Positions 40,801-49,800 of a DNA stretch of 64,000 nucleotides are shown here, one piece after another. The position numbers were made by a program, and so were the translations under genes. The notes beneath the pieces were generated by a model, which was not told the DNA's origin, did not search any database, and saw only the letters and a program-made list of their open reading frames with translations. Position 1 is the stretch's first letter; every line of letters begins with the position of its first letter. Origin of the DNA: Owenia fusiformis. Taxonomy: Eukaryota; Annelida; Polychaeta; Sabellida; Oweniidae. The DNA lies in NCBI GenBank assembly GCA_903813345.2, contig CAIIXF020000001.1, positions 556,001 to 620,000 of the forward strand. The letters are read 5' to 3'.

Positions 40801-43800
40801 CATTATGTACAACTATAGTAAAGCGTTAAATGACTCCTAGTATCGTAAATTCTTTGACATTATAATTTATTAGATTATTAAACATTATGTTACAGCATGG
40901 GCTTTCAAGAGAAAGTAGACTAAAGGGTTAATCCATGTGGTTAGTGTGTATACATATAGTAACGCATTACCATATCAGCATATCAAACATATTGAATTGA
41001 GTAATATATTCTGACTTAAAAATACAATGCTTCCCATGACAGCACTTGTGAGTGTCTCGAATAAGAAATCCCAGTAGCCCAACGGTTGATGGTACCCAGT
41101 AATGTTGAAAAGTACTTAAATGGTGTTACCAAGTTAAATTGGGTTTATACATGTTTTCGTTTATAATTATAACTTTATTTTATTGCTATCTTATCCAGGA
41201 TTATTCCATTAATATATACCTGCGACAAAGCTGGAACGATCCAAGATTGCAATTTGAACCATTCAACGGCAAAGATAAACACATGATTAAAATGGAAGAT
41301 GGTACTTGGGATTTGATTTGGACTCCTGATGTGTTCTTCCGGTAAATATAGCCAAATAGACAGCATTGATATTGTAGTCTTGCAATGCTTTTCAGGGCTC
41401 TAACTAGGGTTCCATCACATATTTATCCGGGTATTGAAGAGATTCGTAAAACATTTCAATTTTACTTCCATTGGAGATCAAGAAAGCTTGTATGTGCAAT
41501 TTAAGAATAGAAATAGTATTGTAATGTCCTCAAAAATTACAATTGGAATCCGAAATTTGTTGTTTTCATGAATTACCTTTTATGTCACTTGTAAACGTCA
41601 CCTTTCAGCAATGAGAAGAAAGCAGAGTTCCACTATGTCACGATTCCAAACCGTCTTCTAAGACTTACTGACAATGGCGACATTTGGTATGCTTCCAAGT
41701 ACGTAATGAATAACATTATCATCAGCTTATTGAATTATATTATATTGATACTTTATGTTTGATCATCTTCATATTACAGATTAATAAAATGATATAATAA
41801 CATTATATAATAGCATCACTGCCTCTTGAAAAGTTACATTAAGAAAACAATTGGAATTTTCACAGTTTGGAAATTATCCTATGTATGTAAAACTATTTCC
41901 CTTAAAGTTCATAAATATCACTTTTGACCTTTTAGAATTACTGCAACACTGTCGTGTCCGATGGATTTACACAAATATCCTCTTGATGAACAGCGTTGCC
42001 CGATGATGTTCGAAAGTTGTACGTATAGAATTATTCTTTTATTTTCAACCACGAAGATATATCTCAGTCAATATTTTCTGATATGCTTACTCCTCGATTT
42101 ATTGTTATTAAACGCATTCTTGTTAATGTTTTTATAAGTTTTGTTTTGAATAATTATCCTGAGTATGTTTTAGTGACTTGTTAAGACTAATTTATTATAT
42201 TATATAGTTTGTACACAAATAAAGTATAAGATGAGCGATGGTAAACTCTGATACGAATTCGAATTACTAAACTTATAATAACATGGGTTAAGTTTTTCGG
42301 ACCCCTTAGTGAACGCAGTGGTATGGTCTTTACATTCTCACGGTGTCACAAGGTCTGATAAGCATTACTTTGCTAATCTTTATGTCAAATTATGTATAAG
42401 CCTGAATGTTTTAGAAATGGAGCCAGCCTGCCTTTTAATCGCTTCATCGAGGATTCACCTGTCAGCTCGAAGAATTTTCAGATCAAATACACATTTCTCT
42501 CTCCATTTGAGTTACCAATTTTCGATATATATTTATATGCATTGGGTAATCATACATTAATTCGACACCCACTTCAATATGACCATAAAACTAAGTATAC
42601 TTAATATCATTACATTAATGATTCTTATTCATTTGCAGTCGGCAATACCATGGATACCATGATTTACAAATGGCTTCCAGAGCCTGTGGTGCATGAAAAA
42701 AACCTCAATTTACCACAATATGTCTTACAAAAACATGTCTTAATAGATTGTTCACAAAATTATACAACAGGTAGAATGTATTTCAGCTTGCATGTTGACC
42801 CTTCGTATATGTGTATTGTCCACAACATTATACTCGTATATGTGTAGTGTCCACAACATTATACTCGTATATGTGTAGTGTCCACAACATTATACTCGTA
42901 TATGTGTAGTGTCCACAACATTATACTCGTATATGTGTAGTGTCCACAACATTATACTCGTATATGTGTAGTGTCCACAACATTATACTCGTATATGTGT
43001 AGTGTCCACAACATTATACTCGTATATGTGTTGTGTCCACAACATTATACTCGTATATGTGAAGTGTCCACAACATTATACTCGTATATGTGTAGTGTCC
43101 ACAACATTATACTCGTATATGTGTAGTGTCCACAACATTATACTCGTACACTCCCCTCCATAAGTTTGGCAACCTTTTTTCCCCCATTGAACTACGTGTT
43201 AAAGCCTCTTTACCTTTGAATTTTTATTTACTTAACCTGCGATGAAAATACTTATACTATTGATGGAAACTTAATTTGACTTTAATTCCAATACCTCCAA
43301 ATTTTCTCAATTTTTTTCCTCAATTACAATAGGTCGAAAATTGATGATGAATTTGATGAATTTTTGAAAATCGACATTCCCATGTAATCCAATGGGAAAT
43401 AGTAGGTTTGCCGCAAGTCATATGACAGAATATCCATCTATCCGAATCCTTGCAAAAAATACAATTTAGGCAGGTAATTGAATTTGCTAACTTTATTTAA
43501 CAAAAAATTGATATGTTCCTTCAGGTTCAACAAAGTTATAGGGCTTTAAAGTCAAAATTGTTTTTCAAAAAACCTCTCCCATTGAAATAACACAGGAGGC
43601 GAAAAATTATTTTCAAAAATGACTTTGAAGCGCTGTAACTTTAATATTCATCAAATAAACTAAACACTTAGTGTTCAAAAAGGTTAGACAATTCAATTTT
43701 CTATATACAAATATTTTTTGCTGAATCTTTTACTGAAAAGATATCCTGATTTCTGATTTGCCCCGAACCCTCAATTTCCCATTGGATTACATGGGAATGA

Positions 43801-46800
43801 CGATTTTCAAAAATTCATCAAATCTATCATCAATTTTCGACCTATTGTAATTGAGGAAAAAAATTGAGAAAATTTGGAGCTATTGGAAATAAAGTCAAGT
43901 TACGTTTCCATCAATATTATACGTTAATATATCGCCGGTTAAGTAAATAAAAATTCAAACGTAAAGAGGCTTTAACACGTAGTTCAATGGAGAAAAAAGG
44001 TTGCCAAACTTATGGAGGGTAGTGTATATGTGTAGTGTCCAACATTATACTCGTATATGTGTAGTGTCTACAACATTATACTCGTATATGTGTAGTGTCC
44101 ACAACATTATACTCGTATATGTGTAGTGTCCACAACATTATACTCGTATATGTGTAGTGTCCACAACATTATACTCGTATATGTGTAATGTCCACAACAT
44201 TATACCTTGAGTGGGTCACCATTCCGTATTAGTCGATACAATTGACCATTTAATGACAAATAGTGACTTTATCCTACGGAAACGAAGATGATGTTTCACA
44301 GACGGTTAGTAGTGATACTGTATTGCCCATGCTCTGGGTAAATAATTGTAATTTCCAGAGACAACAATTACATATCTGTGGATAGAAGAATGAAAGAACC
44401 TTAGGGTCCCAACCCCCTTCTTTTACTTTGCAAAAACGTTAAGAATGAGAAAAGTTATGAAACTCCAATAATCGAAACTAATGTCACTTGTTGGGACGGT
44501 ACTACACGAGCTGGGTAGGCCGGTGACCTTCGTTATATCTCTAAATGAACTATTTCAACAGTTTAAAAGATTCGATGCAAATTCACATGTTAATACGGAA
44601 TGTGTCAATAAAACTTGAACTCACCGGGTTGTTGGGACCCTAAGGCTTTTTCATTCTCACATCCATATATATGTCTTTGTTGGCTATATATAGTACAATC
44701 AATTTCCTAGAGCGTGTGCTAAACAGTATCGCCATCAGGTCCTCTTTTGAAAGACAATCTGCGTTTCTGAAGAATAAGATCAATTTTATTCCGTATTAAT
44801 GTACAAATAAACAAATCGAATGGAATGTTGACCCACACTAGATGATTTGCAATGTCGTAGATTCTACCCTCTATGTTCAACCACAAACAACAAACGTTTG
44901 TTCACTACGCTATTCTTTTTCACGCGTTTTACATTCAGTGGTCAAGTTTAAAATACGAACACTAGTCATTCGCAAATACAACTGCCGGTTCCAGATTCAC
45001 CAATTATTTTGGAAAATTAAACATGTCATTTTGAAGTTAAAATAACGGACAGCCCTATAGCTATCTGACAGTGATTATATGACTTTTTATTATGCCAATG
45101 TAAACATCGATTATGATAAATAAAGCCGCTCGGTTGAACTAGCGAACAGATCTTAAGTCACTGTTACAAACTTAAGTCAGTGTTCGTAGCTGCTTAGATA
45201 GGCAGATTAATCCGTCATCCAGGTCAGTGATAGTGTTTGACTCAATATCTTGTAGCTACTGGTATGTATTGCAGGTACCATTCGTTTATTCACCCGGCAG
45301 CCGGCAGTTGAACTCCTGAATGCTACCAGAGTTGGTAGATTCAACGTGATGTACACATGTATAGCTCAACAATAAAAAACAAGAAGAGGATTGAATGATG
45401 CTGAATATGACCGGACGTGTCAGATTTGACCATTCAATATTAAGTTCGCTAGAAGTTCGCGACGAAAGACAATGAGCCAATTTGCTTGAGTTTACAAATG
45501 AATATAGCCACGTGGTTACATTTAACAAATTGTTTGTTGGAAGACAGAGACAAGGGTCGTTGGGTAAAGAATTTGACTTTCAAACCACCTAACCTTTATT
45601 GCATGTCGAGTGATCGTTGCTAGAAGGCGCACGTATGTCACCATGTTTAATTTAGAATATTAGATTTAGAGGTCGCTTTCATTATTTAATGTTGACCGTG
45701 TTGTTTAGTTCACACCAAGGGTGCATTGCAAGGTCGCTTTAATTGTTAAATGTTGACCGTGTTGTTTAGTTCATACCAAGGGTGCATTGCAAGAATGCGT
45801 TAAGTTAGCTTCTAGTAATGCGCCTCTGGTACATGTCGTTGTATGAGAATAATAATGTCCGAAATGTCATTTTTGAAAAAATGAGATTTTCACAGATTTC
45901 CACTATTTAAATCATCCTCTTTCTTCTGCGATATCCCCTTATCTCCATCTCTTCTTAATATCCTGCTTTTCAGTGTCAAATTGTCCTCCATAAAGATTTC
46001 AAATATACATTTTTACTTTGTTCTATGTACCATTTTAACCAATCAAATTGTTTGAATTACACCATGTGCCTAGGAATTATTAAATTACAATTTTAAACTG
46101 AAATTTGAATTTATTTTTGAAAAAAATGAATACTGAAATTTGTTTAAGAAAATCTTAAAACTCATGAATGTTTTAGTGAATTTACACAAAATGATAAAAT
46201 CAATATACAAAATGACAGATAGATAGTATTGAAGTTACAAACGCCTAAACTTTTAAAAATTGATTTCCCAGCTTCATAAAAATGTGAGTTGGGACATTTT
46301 TATTCTCATACGGCGATGTTTCTGGATTTCGTCCGTTAAATAGATCACAGTACAAAGTTACAGTTGTTGCCTTATCAATATAAACTTTACGGACTATTTA
46401 ATCCACCATAAATACAAGACGTGGTATTTGGGTTCCCCGAATGGTATATTCGTGTCAATTTAGGAAACATGCAAACTAAAGCTTTGTGTGACATCAGTAT
46501 CATACATGTCACATACCATGGACCAAGACACGATACAGTTTTCTCATACGAAGGTCGAAATCACTTGTTCGTTGTTCTTGCACTGTTGCAAAATTACGTC
46601 ATATTGTTATCTCCCATAGCTTTACCCATATACAAGCTATTGTTGCTATATACTTAAGATCGCTTTTAATCAAGGAGCTCTCAGTTCTAATAAAAACTTA
46701 TTTTCATTTTAGGATTGTGGTGGTCGACCATAAAATGATTATATTTGAAAGGTGTATAACATATAGCGTTCGGGTTAAACATTCTTTTGAATTCATTATA

Positions 46801-49800
46801 GTTACATATCATTTATTACAGTTGGCCATACTATGGATACACTGGTTTATAAATGGCTTGATACTGAACCAGTTGCAAAAGAGCCGGGTTTGCAGTTGCC
46901 CCAATTTAATCTTAAAAAGTCATTATTACACGATTGTTCCCAAAACTACACGACAGGTCGGTAGGCATCCGCAAATGCATGCATGTTTATGTTATGATAA
47001 AATAGGTAAATAACCTACCTCACCCTACTATCACACCAAAGTAGTTCTCACTACGTTCTCGAAAACGGGCTTAAACTGTGCACGAACGGATTTGACGTAC
47101 TAAGAACCCACTACTTAAGTTAAGAACTTAGAGCATGCTCAAAAATTTCTGGTGATTGTCACATTCTGCAATCAGAACGAGTGACAACGTACTAGTGTCG
47201 TACTTCAATCCTACTAGGGACGTATTACGACGTTGTGTAGTGAGGCGTAAATTGCAGCCGTGAGTACCCCCAATTAGGAAAATAGGGGATTATAAATGTG
47301 TTCTGCACGGATTAGGGACACGGATGTTTACTATTTTAAAACGAGTTCAACCGTTTTTAAATTATGTGGATAATTCAGTAACATATTAGGACGTATTGAG
47401 AACGAGGTACAACTAATTGTCAACTGGTTTAAGCTGATTAAGGACGTAATTGAACTGCTTGGATACATTGTGTACACGAGACGAACGCACAATTTAACCC
47501 GATCTAAACTTGATACCAACGTACTGCAGACGGAATAAAGACGAGATGAACGTATTAAAAACTGCTTATGAACGAATTAACAAAAATAGCTATCACACCA
47601 GAACCAGTTGTCACTGCGTTGTTCAAAACGATGCCGAATCGGTTTTAAACTGTGTGCGAACTGAATGAACGTAGCTACAACATTCTACGGTCTGTTTACG
47701 AACTTCATGGACTTTCCCGAACGGGGAATGTGATTCAGAATTTTGAATCGATTCAATCGATTTATAATCAGGTCATGATGACCTTCTAGATTAGGGGACG
47801 CGTTATACGACGTTGCACACCGACGTGGCGCGACCTGAACGAACTGCGAATGAGATGGACGTATTGAAGACTGTTTATGAACGAAGTAGCTAATTATTTT
47901 AGACATATTTCCCGACCACAGCCATATTGAGCCCGTTTTACGACGTTTTTGTAGGACTGGCAAGAACGGGTAAGAACTAGTTTGGTGTGATAGGGGGGTA
48001 ACATACATTGTATACCCTTTAAACAATACAGAGTGTCGCATGCTGGCCTTACCTATTCAAAACAGCTTATTGAATTTTGTGGAAACCAAAGCAATGTACA
48101 CTCATCTAAATCTCATTATAAACACATTATGCAAATGATCTTATCCGTGGCCCTGGGTTTGTTTACATTACTGCGGAATTAAACTGATCGTGTCAGTAAA
48201 AATGGTGACCTTACCCTTCAAAAGTTCGGCGCGCGATATCACAGAGGCAAGTCTCTGGCCATAGGGAACTGATTGTACTTTGTAAACAATTGTAAACCTG
48301 TCAACAGAATAGTTAAAATTAGCGAAGTGACCTCTTTTGTTTACAATTGACAAAACGTAAAAATAGAAAACTTGTTACGAACTGAGCAGAGCAGTGCCGT
48401 TCCACCAGTTAAAGATGTTCAATCCAATGCCACGTACGTGCTACCACGGAATTGCCAACCTCCAGGGGTATCTTATGAATGAGCAATTCCGAAGTAACAC
48501 GTGGTCTTGCGTTGTATGCCTACAACTTTGTCTGGAGAAATATTACAAATGACACTTTCCAGCGCAGTTCGTGTAAAGCTATGTCGCCTTTTCTATTTTT
48601 TACGTTTTGGCGAATGTAAACAAATGAACTTGCTTGGCAAAGGCTTTACACTTACAATTGTTCTCTATTCAAAGTACTATAAATTCCAAGAGACTCGAAC
48701 TTTTGAAACATTTTCGTATGGAAAGGATCAGTTATGTTTCGTGGTAATCAAGATATACTGTTAACACTTCTCTAAGCTACACAACCGGCATTATAATGGC
48801 CTTTTTATACCCACCACCCATTTCCGTTCACTCGACTCCCGTTAGGTTACAGTAAAAAAATTTCGTTATATCCGTTCATTCGCCATATAAATAGTAAACA
48901 AAGCATTATATTTCAGGAAGACAGCATTTTGTTATGTAATCGATTGACGAGAGATTCGAAACCAAAACTGAATGCTCTTTTTTCGTACACAAGTCTCACT
49001 TATTCAGAATACTTGTATTTTATATATCGCGAATCATGATAGATAATGTTTTACTAGTCGGCAACATTTCATTATTTGAACGTCACATAGTGGTGATTTG
49101 TATAAATTGACTTTGTGATGTCAGTTTGCATACTGTAGTCTCCTTAATCAGTTTTTCTATTGTAGCAAAATAATTGTCAGTGACACAAACAGCAAAAACA
49201 ATTATGCATGTTGTTTGCTAATGTAATGGCTTACTGTTGTGTGATGTAATGATGTAAAATATGTTTATGATAAGAATAATCTGCAAAATGCACTCTATTT
49301 GAAATTTCGATAAGGAACATAATACAAAAGAACATTTCAAGAGGTCTCATAGTCAATTTATGAGTCATACATGTCTCATTATAGACTAAATGACGTCATT
49401 GTAATTGTTAGAATTGTATGCAAATAATGTTATTTTTACATGGTGCATTTTGTTGTTTATTGCTGTACGTTTTTATTTTTATTCGACTTTACCTGTTCTT
49501 GTGCACTGTTTTTAGTTGGACACACAATGGAAACATTGGTTTACAAATTTCTGCCGACTGCAGTGGATTACGAGGCATTAGATATATCAAATTTTATATA
49601 CAAAGGGGAAGCTTTGACTGATTGTTCTCAAAATTATTCAACAGGTATTTTCAAATTATTTCTTATTGCATCACCTCGATCTTGCTGAATGACGAAAATG
49701 ACAGTTTGTTTACGAAATACCATGTTTCCTGGTTGTTGTTTTTTTGTAACATTTTGAAAATTATACTTTCAAACAACAGACCTAGGCTAAAGCCTTTAAC

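Noticed and set aside
42803-44205. Regular 31-bp repeats that might suggest a CRISPR array
   Set aside because: The repeats are directly adjacent with no unique spacers, are interrupted only by a transposon, and lie in an intron of an animal gene.
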